From: Thermoanaerobaculia bacterium
GTDB lineage: Bacteria > Acidobacteriota > Thermoanaerobaculia > UBA5066
Length of the DNA: 64,000 nt
Assembly (NCBI GenBank): GCA_022071945.1
Contig: JAJVIN010000054.1
Coordinates: 1-64,000, forward strand
Direction: 5' to 3'
Shown: one piece after another, positions 43,554-52,255 of the stretch
Layout: each line of letters begins with the position of its first letter
Numbering within the stretch: the stretch's first letter is position 1
Notes under the pieces: generated by a model
The model's input: the letters and a program-made list of their open reading frames with translations, nothing else
Database searches by the model: none
What the model was told of the DNA's origin: nothing
Position numbers and translations under genes: made by a program

Positions 43554-44099
43554 ATGAAGTGCACGCGGGTGCTCCTCACCTTTCTCGTCGTCCTCGCCTT
43601 CCCGGCTTTCTCCACTCAGCCGGAGCCGGCCGACGCCGTCCTGTCGAAGGCCCTCCAGTCGGCGAAGGCCTCCAAGAAATCCGTCTTCGCCGGTTTCCAC
43701 GCTTCCTGGTGCGGCTACTGCAAAAAGCTCGAGAGGTACCTCGACTCCGCGGAGGTGAAGCCCATCATCGACCGGCATTTCGAGGTCACGTGGCTCACGG
43801 TCCTGGAGCGCGGAGAAAAGAAGGCTCTCGAGAACCCCGGAGGCGCGGAGTTGATGGCTCGCTGGAGCGGACTCCCCGGCGCCGGCCTTCCGTTCTTCGC
43901 GTTCCTGGATGGCAAGGGAACGGTTCTCGCCACCTCGATTCGGCCCGTCTCGGGCACGAAGGGTCAGAACACGGGCTTCCCCGCGGCACCCGAAGAGATC
44001 GAGCACTTCCTGTCATCCCTGAAGAAGGCCGCTCCCGGTCTGACCGCGAGCGATCTCGAGATCCTCAGGCGGAACCTGAAGCCCCTTCCGCCTCGCTGA
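43554..44099 (+). CDS. Exported thioredoxin-family protein (CGYC)
   Basis: This 181-residue protein starts with a signal peptide (LLTFLVVLAFPAFS). The thioredoxin fold carries FHASWCGYCKKLERYL with Cys53 and Cys56, and a downstream cis-Pro loop (GLPFFAFLDGKG). This DsbD-gamma/SoxW-like layout fits a periplasmic disulfide reductase or thiol carrier. Unlike the thioredoxin-TPR protein in this window it has a normal CxxC. It diverges from the subtilase gene with a 52-base gap and converges tail to tail with the L,D-transpeptidase gene. Confidence 0.88.
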   Translation: MKCTRVLLTFLVVLAFPAFSTQPEPADAVLSKALQSAKASKKSVFAGFHASWCGYCKKLERYLDSAEVKPIIDRHFEVTWLTVLERGEKKALENPGGAELMARWSGLPGAGLPFFAFLDGKGTVLATSIRPVSGTKGQNTGFPAAPEEIEHFLSSLKKAAPGLTASDLEILRRNLKPLPPR

Positions 44100-44100
44100 C

Positions 44101-44820
44101 TCACGGCTTGCGCGGAAACTTCGAGAGCGCCGCGGCCAGCCTGACGTAGAGACCGGCGGCCCATTGCGGTCCGCCAGACGGCCAGACCGAGCCGGGACGC
44201 CTCAGATCACGCGGCGAGATGAGAACATCGATGTTCGCCGTCCCCGTGCGCCCGGCGAGGACGAAGAGCTCCTCGATCGCCTCGTCTCCCATCGCCAGGC
44301 AGCCGGCCGACACCTGGTTGCCGTGGATGAAGATGTCTCCGCCGAGGTTCGTCCGCTTCTCCTTCTTCGCCATGTCGAAGTCGAAGACATTCGGGTAGTT
44401 GATCTTCATCGAGAGGTGGTACTGGCTGTACGGGTTCAACCACAGAACCCGGTAAAAGCCCTCCGGTACCTGAAGGTCTCCCTGTCGCAGCTTCGGCCCG
44501 AGCTCCCCGCTCGCGGCCAGGATCGGGTACTCGCGAACGAACCTCCACGCCCCGTCCGCCCTGTTCGAGGCCCACACCTCCAGGGATCGCTCCTCCTTGA
44601 AGGCCAGCAAAGTCACCCGCCGGGGCGGGAACGTGAGCTGAGCCTTTTCGAAGAACGGCTTCAACCGCTGCGACGCGGAGGGTCCGTATCGCACGAGCGC
44701 CGCTTCGACCCCGGCCCCGAGTGAAGCCCCGGCAGCCGCGGGCGGTTTGCCAAGTCCCAAGACCAGGCCCGCGAGGAGGACCAGAACCGCCGCCCCGAGA
44801 CCACGCCGCGCTCTTCGCAT
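44101..44820 (-). CDS. L,D-transpeptidase (YkuD/ErfK family)
   Basis: This is a 239-residue exported enzyme. A hydrophobic N-terminus (AAVLVLLAGLVLGLG) is a signal peptide or anchor. The YkuD signature reads IFIHGNQVSAGCLAMGDEAIEELF, with the His and catalytic Cys (near residue 172). Such enzymes make 3-3 peptidoglycan cross-links or attach proteins to peptidoglycan. The domain resembles the short YafK-like group, some of which are hydrolases, so either activity is possible. It is divergent from the DUF2339 gene. Confidence 0.9.
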   Translation of the reverse strand: MRRARRGLGAAVLVLLAGLVLGLGKPPAAAGASLGAGVEAALVRYGPSASQRLKPFFEKAQLTFPPRRVTLLAFKEERSLEVWASNRADGAWRFVREYPILAASGELGPKLRQGDLQVPEGFYRVLWLNPYSQYHLSMKINYPNVFDFDMAKKEKRTNLGGDIFIHGNQVSAGCLAMGDEAIEELFVLAGRTGTANIDVLISPRDLRRPGSVWPSGGPQWAAGLYVRLAAALSKFPRKP

Positions 44821-44881
44821 GGAAAAAGGTTACCCTTGCCCACGCCATCCACGAAACGGTTTTGAGGAGAGCCCTACCCTG

Positions 44882-47800
44882 ATGGAAGCACTCATCGGCC
44901 TTCTCGTCATCGCCCTCTTCCTCCTGCCCTTCGCAGGATTCATCCTCTCCCTCGTCACCAGGAAGAGGGTGGGAGAGCTCTCGGCCGAGGTCGAGTTCCT
45001 GAGGCGAGAGCTGAACCAGCTCGAAACCCTGGTGAGAACGCTGTCAAAAGGGGCGAGCAGAGCCCCAGCCCACGAAGAGGAGCGGCACCCCGGCCCACCC
45101 ATCCCAACCGCCCCGCCCGCCCACCTGGAGCCCTCCCCCTTCGGACCTCCGGTGGTCCCGGCCGAACCCGAGCCCTTCCCCACGAGCCCCTTCGAACCCG
45201 TCTTTCACCAGGAACCCGTCTCCCAGCGCGAGAGGTTCGCCGCGGGCCTACCGGCGGAGCCGCCTCCCCCGCCACCGCCGCCACCGGTCACGGCGCGACC
45301 ACCGGTCACGGCGCGACCGCAGGTCACCGCGCCCCCGCCGGTCGTCTATCCGGCTTCCCCACCGCCTCCGCCTCCCCCGCGTCCCACCCAGCCCGCGCCC
45401 CCCCTCTTCGAAAAGGCCGAGGCTCCCGAACCTCCTCCTCCGAAGCCCGCCTTCGACTGGGAGGGACTGGTTGGCGTCAAGCTCTTCTCGTGGATCGCCG
45501 GGATCGCTCTCGTCATCGGCGCCGTCTCGTTCTTGCGCTACTCGATCCAGGAAGGCTGGCTGACGCCTCCCTTGCGGCTCGCGATCGGTCTTCTCACCGG
45601 AGTCGGGCTCCTCGTCGCCTGCGAGAAGAAAGCCGCGCGGAGGTACCCGGTGACGGCCAACGCCCTCGACGGGGCCGCCATTGCCATTCTCTTTTCCACG
45701 TTCTTCGCGGCGCACGCCCGGTGGGATCTGGTCCCGGCCGGAATCGCCTTCGGGTTGATGGCCCTGACCGCCGCCGCCGGGGTTCTTCTCGCGATCCGGC
45801 GCGATTCGGTCTTCATCGCCGTTCTCGGTCTCGTCGGCGGCTTCTCGACCCCCATCCTCCTGTCAACGGGCGAGGACAGGCCGATCGCTCTCTTCAGCTA
45901 CCTGGCCCTCCTCAACGCGGGGCTGGCCTGGGTCGCTCACAAGAAGCGCTGGCCGCTCCTCTCGTTTGCCACCATCGTCCTCACGGCGCTCTACCAGTGG
46001 GGATGGGTCGCGCGGTTCCTCAATGAAGGGAAGCTCCCGCTCGCGCTCGGGATCTTCCTGGTCTTCCCCGCCCTGACCTTCGCCGCCCTCTTCTTCGGCG
46101 AGGACGAGGACACGGCCCGCGAGGCGAGCTTCAAATCGTTTGTCCGGGCCGGCCGGCTCGCGACCGTCGTGCCCCTGTTCTTCGCTCTCTTTCTCGCGGC
46201 CGTCCCGGCCTACGGCGCGCGGTACGGGTGGCTCTTCGGGTTCCTGGCCCTCGTGGCGATCGGCCTGGCGGCCGTCTCCATCTGGCTCGAGGAAGGCCTC
46301 CTCCATTTCGGGGGAGCGGTCTCGACGCTCTTCGTGACGGGACTCTGGCTCTTCATCTCGTACCGCTCTGAAGCCTGGCCCGCGGTCGCCTTCATCACCC
46401 TCGCCTTCATCTTCTTCTTCCTGGCCGTTCCCCTCATCGCGGAAAAGCTCGGACGGGAGCTCACGGGGGCCGCGGTTCCGGCCGTCATCGCCGCGCCGCT
46501 TCTCTTCTTCACCTTTCCGACACTGGCCATCAAGGAGAGCGTGACCGCGAGTCCCTGGCTTCTCACGGGAGCTCTCCTCGTGGCCTTCTCGGGTGTCAGC
46601 CTCTACGCGATGAGGCGTCGGGAGCCGGCCCTTTTCCACCTCGCGGCCGCCTTTGGCGTCACGACGGGTGTCGTCTGGTGCCTGAAGCACCTTCGGGCCC
46701 CGAACCTCGAGGAGGGCCTCTTCTTCCTCGGCGTCCTTTCCCTCGCGCTCCTTCTTGCCGCATCGTTCGGCGTCCGTGAGACCGCGCCCGCTGGCGGCGC
46801 GGCTCTCACGAGGGAGCACCGCTCCTTCCGCTTCGGTCTCTTCTTCCCGCTCTTCTCGTTTCTCGTCCTCATACCCGTCGTTCTCGGCAGCAGATTGACC
46901 GGGTCCTCGATCTGGCCCCTGGTTCTCGTCTCGCTCCTCGTGATCGCCGTCGGCGGCGTCGCGATCTGGCTTCGCGCCGGGGGCCTCTGGCTCGCCACGC
47001 TCCTCCTCGCTCAGCTCGTCCTCCTCTTCTACAGCACGAGCCAGCAGCTTGCTCGTCCCGAGGCTGGCGTCGCGATCACCCTCGTCGGGCTTCTCGGCGC
47101 CGCATCGGTCTTCATCGACCGGGCACGGAACCAGGACCTGTCGACCCGCCTCTTCCCCTCGGCGGCGCTCTGCGGTCTCATGGTTGGACAGCTCGCGCTG
47201 GGAGTCGTCGGAGGAACCGACCAGCATCCTCCACTGGCCTTCGTGATCGTCTGCCAGGCGCTCCTGATCGCGGCTGTCCTCGTCGTGGCAACTCGGACGA
47301 GAGCCTTTCTCGGCGTCCCCCTTTCCGTCTTTCCCGCCTATTTCGCCGCGGCGGTTTTTGGAACGGGGCCGAGGGCCGAGCTTTGGGACGACAAGCTGGG
47401 ATTCGGCCTCCTGATCGGCCTCTTCTACTTCGCCTACCCCGTGATCCTCGGCAAGCGGCTCGGGAAGAGACTCGAGCCGCACCTGGCGGCCGTCATCGCG
47501 AGCGGCCTCCTGTTCGCTCTCGGGCGGCAGTGCTTCATCGACGGGAACCTCGAGTCGATCATCGCGATCCTGCCCGTCGGCGAGGCCGCGATTCTGGCCT
47601 TCCTTCTCTGGTCGCTCCTGAAAGACGAGGCGCCGGGAGAGCGTCACCAGGGGCGCCTCGCGCTCGTGGCCGGAGCGGCCCTGGCCTTCATCACCGCCGC
47701 GATCCCGCTCCAGCTCGAGAAGGAGTGGATCACGATCGGGTGGGCTCTCGAGGCCGCCGCGCTCGCGTGGCTCTACACGCGGGTGACACACAAGGGCCTC

Positions 47801-48388
47801 GCCGCGACCTCACTCGGCCTGGCGATCGCGGTGTTCGTCCGATTGACGTTCAACCCGGCGGTCTTCGAGTACCACGCAAGGACGGGGACGCCGGTCTTCA
47901 ACTGGTACCTCTACACCTATTTCGTCCCGGCTCTCGCCTTCTTCGTGGCGGCCGCCTTCTTCAGAAAAACCGATGACCGCCTTGCCGAGAAGCTCCCGAG
48001 GGTCTCGACCTTCCTGCCCGCGTTCGGGACGATCACCCTTTTCTATCTCGTGAACATCCAGATCGCCGATTACTTCTCCGAGGGACCGGCCCTGACCTTC
48101 AATTTCACGCGCGGGGCCTCCTTCGCGCAGGACGTGGCCTACACCCTCGCCTGGGCGATCTTCGCAATCGCTCTTTTGGCCGCCGGCGTGATCTTCCAGA
48201 ACCGCCCGACGCGGATCGCGTCGATCGGACTCCTGACCGTCACGATCCTGAAGGCCTTCCTGCGGGACCTGCCGAGGCTCGGAGGCCTCTACCAGGTTCT
48301 GTCCTTCGTCGGCCTGGCGATCTCGCTCGCGCTCGTCGCGGTTGCGATCCAGAAGTTCGTCCTCGCCAAGAGAACCGAGGGACCGTGA
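44882..48388 (+). CDS. DUF2339 multi-pass membrane protein
   Basis: This is a 1168-residue integral membrane protein. ATG 44882 begins a membrane helix directly (ALIGLLVIALFLLPFAGF), followed by a coiled coil (LSAEVEFLRRELNQLETL) and a proline-rich stretch of about 120 residues with repeated PPVTARP units. From FDWEGLVGVKLFSWIAGIALVIGAVSFLRY onward it has roughly thirty hydrophobic segments, the DUF2339 pattern. The frame upstream of 44882 overlaps the divergent gene and is not used. Function of the family is unknown; it is regularly paired with DUF3999, as here. No catalytic residues are evident. Confidence 0.92.
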   Translation: MEALIGLLVIALFLLPFAGFILSLVTRKRVGELSAEVEFLRRELNQLETLVRTLSKGASRAPAHEEERHPGPPIPTAPPAHLEPSPFGPPVVPAEPEPFPTSPFEPVFHQEPVSQRERFAAGLPAEPPPPPPPPPVTARPPVTARPQVTAPPPVVYPASPPPPPPPRPTQPAPPLFEKAEAPEPPPPKPAFDWEGLVGVKLFSWIAGIALVIGAVSFLRYSIQEGWLTPPLRLAIGLLTGVGLLVACEKKAARRYPVTANALDGAAIAILFSTFFAAHARWDLVPAGIAFGLMALTAAAGVLLAIRRDSVFIAVLGLVGGFSTPILLSTGEDRPIALFSYLALLNAGLAWVAHKKRWPLLSFATIVLTALYQWGWVARFLNEGKLPLALGIFLVFPALTFAALFFGEDEDTAREASFKSFVRAGRLATVVPLFFALFLAAVPAYGARYGWLFGFLALVAIGLAAVSIWLEEGLLHFGGAVSTLFVTGLWLFISYRSEAWPAVAFITLAFIFFFLAVPLIAEKLGRELTGAAVPAVIAAPLLFFTFPTLAIKESVTASPWLLTGALLVAFSGVSLYAMRRREPALFHLAAAFGVTTGVVWCLKHLRAPNLEEGLFFLGVLSLALLLAASFGVRETAPAGGAALTREHRSFRFGLFFPLFSFLVLIPVVLGSRLTGSSIWPLVLVSLLVIAVGGVAIWLRAGGLWLATLLLAQLVLLFYSTSQQLARPEAGVAITLVGLLGAASVFIDRARNQDLSTRLFPSAALCGLMVGQLALGVVGGTDQHPPLAFVIVCQALLIAAVLVVATRTRAFLGVPLSVFPAYFAAAVFGTGPRAELWDDKLGFGLLIGLFYFAYPVILGKRLGKRLEPHLAAVIASGLLFALGRQCFIDGNLESIIAILPVGEAAILAFLLWSLLKDEAPGERHQGRLALVAGAALAFITAAIPLQLEKEWITIGWALEAAALAWLYTRVTHKGLAATSLGLAIAVFVRLTFNPAVFEYHARTGTPVFNWYLYTYFVPALAFFVAAAFFRKTDDRLAEKLPRVSTFLPAFGTITLFYLVNIQIADYFSEGPALTFNFTRGASFAQDVAYTLAWAIFAIALLAAGVIFQNRPTRIASIGLLTVTILKAFLRDLPRLGGLYQVLSFVGLAISLALVAVAIQKFVLAKRTEGP

Positions 48389-49308
48389 TCGCGCTCCTCG
48401 CCTTCCCGCTCCTTTTCGCGCAGGCCATCACGGGACCGGAGGAGATCCCGGTCCCTGCCGTCACCCGGGGAGCTCCTCTCGACCCGAAGCCGTTCGCCCA
48501 CAGACGGACCTTCGAGACGGGCTCCATCGGCTGGAAGCGGCTCGAACTGGATGCCCACGTCCTCTCGGCGAGCCGCGATCTCGCCGACCTGCGCCTCGTC
48601 ACCGGAGGCAACGTCCAGATCCCCTATATCCTCGAGCGTTCGAATCCACCCGTCCGGGTCCCGCTGCCGCCGCTCGAGAAGACAGATCTCCCCGGCGTGA
48701 AGGTCCCTGCCTCGACATCGGTGTACAGAGTCGAGCTCCCCTTTCCCTCGATCCCGCGCTCGACGTTGACCGTGACGGCTCTCGACCCGGTCTTCGAGAG
48801 AGACATCGTCATCCACGCCCCGGCCCCGGGCCACGATCGGCGGCTCGACCGGTCGCTCCTCGACCGGATCTACTCGGGAACCTACGCGCATCGCGATCCG
48901 GGTTCGCCGCCGGATCCGCTAGAGATCGAGCTTCCGCCCGTCCGGGGACGTCACCTCTACATCGAGGTCCGGGAGGGGGACAACGCCCCGTTGAGGCTCC
49001 AGAAACCCGAGCTCGCCCTTCAGGCCTACCGCCTCCGCTTCTACGTCGACGCGGCCGAGCCGCTGACGCTCCTGTACGGAAACCCGGATGTTCGTCCGCC
49101 TCTCTACGATTCCGCGCTCGAGACACTCCGGGTGCCCGAGAACTCGATCGGCCCGCTCGCGCTCCCGCCCGCGCCTCCCGTTCCTTCCGTCGATGAACAG
49201 AAGGAACAGAAGGGCCGCGTCCTCTTCTGGGCGGCGCTCGGCCTGTCGATCGTGGCGCTGCTCTTTCTCGTGGCTCGCCTCGTCAGGGGAGGCGAACCCT
49301 CGGAGTGA
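48385..49308 (+). CDS. DUF3999-like exported protein, partner of DUF2339
   Basis: This is a 307-residue protein. GTG 48385 overlaps the DUF2339 stop by 4 bases and has GAGG 6 bases upstream, so translation is probably coupled. A short signal sequence (IALLAFPLLFAQA) leads to a beta-rich extracytoplasmic region (LPLPPLEKTDLPG-like linker, YRVELPFPSIPRSTLTV, GRHLYIEVREGDNAPL) and one C-terminal helix (VLFWAALGLSIVALLFLVARL). DUF3999 and DUF2339 proteins likely form one membrane complex; the role is unknown. It ends 3 bases before the convergent cyclase stop. Confidence 0.82.
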   Translation: MIALLAFPLLFAQAITGPEEIPVPAVTRGAPLDPKPFAHRRTFETGSIGWKRLELDAHVLSASRDLADLRLVTGGNVQIPYILERSNPPVRVPLPPLEKTDLPGVKVPASTSVYRVELPFPSIPRSTLTVTALDPVFERDIVIHAPAPGHDRRLDRSLLDRIYSGTYAHRDPGSPPDPLEIELPPVRGRHLYIEVREGDNAPLRLQKPELALQAYRLRFYVDAAEPLTLLYGNPDVRPPLYDSALETLRVPENSIGPLALPPAPPVPSVDEQKEQKGRVLFWAALGLSIVALLFLVARLVRGGEPSE

Positions 49309-49311
49309 CTC

Positions 49312-50913
49312 TCAGGGAACCCGGGGCGCGTTCGTCCAGGTGGCGTCCACGGCCGGTGCCTGGGAGCCGACGCGGTAGACCTTCAGGGGATGCTCCTTCC
49401 CCTTCACCAGCGCCGGAGGCATCTCGATGAGGGGGACCCTCCCTCGTGTCAACCTGCCGGCGGTGACATCCGACAGGACGATCTCGCCGGCATTGGCGAG
49501 ATTGCAGACCCGGCTCGCGACGTTCGTCGTGTCTCCGATGGCGGCGAACTGGACGTAGTCGGCCGACCCGATGTTCCCGAACGTCACCGGCCCCGAATTG
49601 AGGCCGATGTGAATGGACAGGGGCGGCAGACCGGAGAGCTCGGAGTTGAACTTCTGGAGCGCCGACTGCATCTCGATGGCGGCCTCCAGGGCGCGGTCCG
49701 CGTCGTCCTCCTGGGGCTCCGGCGTCCCCCAGATCGCCATCAGGGCATCGCCAATGTACTTCTCGAGGGTTCCGTTGTACTTGAAGACGATTCCGGCCAT
49801 GACGGGGAAGTAGCGGTTGAGAAGCTCGACGATCTGGCGGGAGCGCATCTTCGACGACATCGCGGTGAACCCGCTGATGTCGGAGAAAAGGACGGTGACT
49901 TCCACGTCTCTCGGCTCGCGCCCGAAGTCCGGGGAGGACATGAGGGGGCCGACCATGGCGGGGGGAAAGAAGCGCAGGAGGGCGCTCTTGACCACGGCCT
50001 CGTTCTGGAGCTTCTTCGCCATGCGCGAGTTGTCGATGGCGATGCCGGCCGCCGAGGCGAACGCCTCGAGGAACTCGAGGTCTTCCTCGCTGTAGCGGTT
50101 CGCCACCGAGAGGTTGTCGACGTAGAGAACCCCGACCACCTTCTCCTGCACCTTCAGCGGCACGCACATCGTGGAGCGGATCGCGTTGGCCATCACCGAC
50201 GCGGACTCCTTGAACCTCGGGTCGATCGTGGCGTCACCGGCCAGAACGCTCGACCCCTTCTTGAAGACGTGCTGAACGATGTTCTGGCTGTAGATCGGGG
50301 CTGGCCCGGCCGACCCCTTGTTGGCGCGGATCAGAACGGGCTCGAGAGCCTCGCTCCCTTCCTCGGGCGAAAGCAGCAGGGCGGCCCTGTCGACCTCGAG
50401 GATCTGGAACAGGAGATCGAAGACCTTCGGGAGCAGGCTGTCCAGAGAGGTCGGCGACGACAGAAACTGGCTGACCGTCAGGAGGAGCCGGAGCTTCTCT
50501 TCCGCCCGCCGCTCGGGCTCGACCATTCGGATCTTCAGGGCCGACGTCCGCTGTTCCCCGTCCAGAGCGAGCATGCCGCTGAGGTCCATCGTGGCTCTTT
50601 TCAGAACCTGCGCCCGGGCCACCTCGCGCTCGTCCTCGACGAGGTACTTGACGTCCCCGAACTGGACGGTGTCGCCGTGCTTGAGCCGGCTCCTCTGCAC
50701 CTTCAGCCCGTCGACCGAACAGCCATTCCGGCTGTTGAGGTCGGTCATCAGGATGCGGTCCGCCTCCACATCGAGCCGCGCATGCTGACGGGAGACACTG
50801 CCGTGCAAGACGACGATGTCGCTCTCACGGCCGCGGCCCACGAGGTTCGCGCCAGGCTTCAGAGGAAGGCGCTGTCCCGGCGTCTCCCCTCCCACGGAGA
50901 TCAAATACGGCAT
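49312..50913 (-). CDS. FHA-GAF-class III adenylyl/guanylyl cyclase
   Basis: This is a 533-residue cytoplasmic signalling enzyme. The FHA domain (residues about 20-95) has VGRGRESDIVV, SVSRQHARL and LNSRNG, the phosphothreonine-binding residues. A GAF domain spans about 165-315. The class III cyclase domain (about 340-510) has LFSDISGFTAMS (first metal Asp), GDALMAIWG (second metal Asp), and NSGPVTFGNIGS with DTTNVASRV for transition-state binding. The enzyme should make cAMP or cGMP; substrate choice cannot be fixed by eye. The FHA domain suggests control by a Ser/Thr kinase such as the one at 10396-12282, an inference only. It diverges from the DUF456 gene with a 44-base gap. Confidence 0.94.
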   Translation of the reverse strand: MPYLISVGGETPGQRLPLKPGANLVGRGRESDIVVLHGSVSRQHARLDVEADRILMTDLNSRNGCSVDGLKVQRSRLKHGDTVQFGDVKYLVEDEREVARAQVLKRATMDLSGMLALDGEQRTSALKIRMVEPERRAEEKLRLLLTVSQFLSSPTSLDSLLPKVFDLLFQILEVDRAALLLSPEEGSEALEPVLIRANKGSAGPAPIYSQNIVQHVFKKGSSVLAGDATIDPRFKESASVMANAIRSTMCVPLKVQEKVVGVLYVDNLSVANRYSEEDLEFLEAFASAAGIAIDNSRMAKKLQNEAVVKSALLRFFPPAMVGPLMSSPDFGREPRDVEVTVLFSDISGFTAMSSKMRSRQIVELLNRYFPVMAGIVFKYNGTLEKYIGDALMAIWGTPEPQEDDADRALEAAIEMQSALQKFNSELSGLPPLSIHIGLNSGPVTFGNIGSADYVQFAAIGDTTNVASRVCNLANAGEIVLSDVTAGRLTRGRVPLIEMPPALVKGKEHPLKVYRVGSQAPAVDATWTNAPRVP

Positions 50914-50957
50914 GTCGCGCTGAATCGTACTCCGGATTCACGAACGTATATCCCTAC

Positions 50958-51455
50958 GTGACGACATGGCTGTGGCTCCTCGTGGCGCTCCTGCTCCTGG
51001 CCGGGCTGGCGGGAACGATCCTGCCCGCCCTGCCCGGGACCCCCCTCATCTTCGCGGGACTCTTCCTGGCCGCCTGGATCGACGGATTCCAGAAGGTCGG
51101 GTGGTTCCCCCTGACGATTCTCGGGATCCTCACCGTCCTCTCGTTCGCCATCGACTTCGTGGCGACGTCGCTCGGCGCCAAGCGCGTGGGCGCGAGCAAG
51201 GAGGCCATCATCGGGGCCGCCCTGGGGACCGTGGCCGGCCTCCTCTTCGGCCTCATCGGCGTCTTCGTCGCCCCGTTCGTGGGCGCCGTGGCCGGGGAGC
51301 TCGTCTCCCAGTGGCGCAAGAGCCAGTCTGCCGACCAGAAGCAGGCGCTGAAGGCGGGCCTGGCGACCTGGCTCGGCATCCTCCTCGGGACCGCCACGAA
51401 GCTCGCCCTCGCGTTCACCATGATCGGAATCTTCGCGATCGCCTATCTGATCTGA
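50958..51455 (+). CDS. DUF456 small membrane protein
   Basis: This is a 165-residue inner-membrane protein, almost entirely hydrophobic, with four or five helices. GTG 50958 is the only start that keeps the first helix (WLWLLVALLLLAGLAGTILPALPGTP). Family marks are LPALPGTPLIFAG and DFVATSLGAKRVGASKEAIIGAALG, a glycine-rich hairpin. Function is unknown. It is followed 44 bases later by pgeF. Confidence 0.88.
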   Translation: MTTWLWLLVALLLLAGLAGTILPALPGTPLIFAGLFLAAWIDGFQKVGWFPLTILGILTVLSFAIDFVATSLGAKRVGASKEAIIGAALGTVAGLLFGLIGVFVAPFVGAVAGELVSQWRKSQSADQKQALKAGLATWLGILLGTATKLALAFTMIGIFAIAYLI

Positions 51456-51499
51456 ATCGGACGCCTCGAGGGATCCCTCCTCTCTCCTAGAATCCTGGC

Positions 51500-52255
51500 G
51501 TGACCTTGCGCGCGACGCTCAGGCCCGAGGGACATTTCGTCTTCGATGGGCTCCCGCCTCAGTTCGTCGCGGGTTTTTCGACGAGAAAGCTCGTACCCGA
51601 CGGAATGTCCGGAGCCGCCGCCTCCGCGAGGCTGGCTTCCGCGCTCGGGTTCGAGAACGCCGAGATCGCCCGGGTGTTCCAGGTGCACGGCAACGCCATC
51701 ACCGAGCTTCAAGGACCGGCGATCCCCGGCAGGAATGAGCTGAACGGTCAGGCCGACGCTCTGGTCACGTCCGAGCCCGAGCGGCTTCTTGTCGTCTCGA
51801 CGGCGGATTGCGTCCCCGTTCTTCTGGCAGATCCGGATTCAGGCTGGATGGCCGCGATTCACGCCGGCTGGCGGGGGGCGGCGAAACGGATCGTCACCGC
51901 CACGCTCGCACTCCTGGCGGAAAGAGGGTGTCCCGCCGGACGGCTTTTCGCCTTCATCGGCCCCTCCATCAGTCAGCCTGCCTATGAGGTCGGGCCCGAG
52001 GTCGTCTCCGCCATTCGAGACGCCTTCCCCGACGGCACCTGTCCGGGTTCCGCCATCCAGGCAGGCTCCGGGGATAGGTCCTACCTCGACGTTGCGCTCC
52101 TGACCGAGTCCGAGCTCTTGCAGGGAGGCGTTGCGGCCAGCCGTATCCTGCGTCCCCCCCTCTGTACCGCCAGTGGCCCGGAGCTCTTTCCCTCCTACCG
52201 GCGGGACGGGCCGAGAGCCGGGCGAATCGTCACGGGGATCATTCGAAAGCGATGA
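51500..52255 (+). CDS. pgeF: Peptidoglycan editing factor PgeF / laccase-domain (DUF152) protein
   Basis: This 251-residue cytoplasmic protein has the complete laccase/YfiH domain. Metal-site residues are in place: His63 (FQVHGN), Cys104 (STADCVPVLL) and His121 (AIHAGWRG), followed by FIGPSISQPAYEVGPEV. In E. coli the protein removes wrongly incorporated residues from peptidoglycan precursors; related proteins act on purine nucleosides. Start GTG 51500 fits the family length. It overlaps the next gene by 4 bases (ATGA), so the two are translationally coupled, which joins cell-wall quality control with outer-membrane assembly. Confidence 0.93.
   Translation: MTLRATLRPEGHFVFDGLPPQFVAGFSTRKLVPDGMSGAAASARLASALGFENAEIARVFQVHGNAITELQGPAIPGRNELNGQADALVTSEPERLLVVSTADCVPVLLADPDSGWMAAIHAGWRGAAKRIVTATLALLAERGCPAGRLFAFIGPSISQPAYEVGPEVVSAIRDAFPDGTCPGSAIQAGSGDRSYLDVALLTESELLQGGVAASRILRPPLCTASGPELFPSYRRDGPRAGRIVTGIIRKR

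Noticed and set aside
43502-43615. N-terminal extension of the subtilase
   Set aside because: It would overlap the divergent thioredoxin gene and hide the signal peptide; ATG 43501 has a ribosome site.
45863-47791. 642-codon minus-strand open frame
   Set aside because: Its Glu/Arg/Gly-rich sequence is the antisense of the membrane-helix codons of DUF2339.
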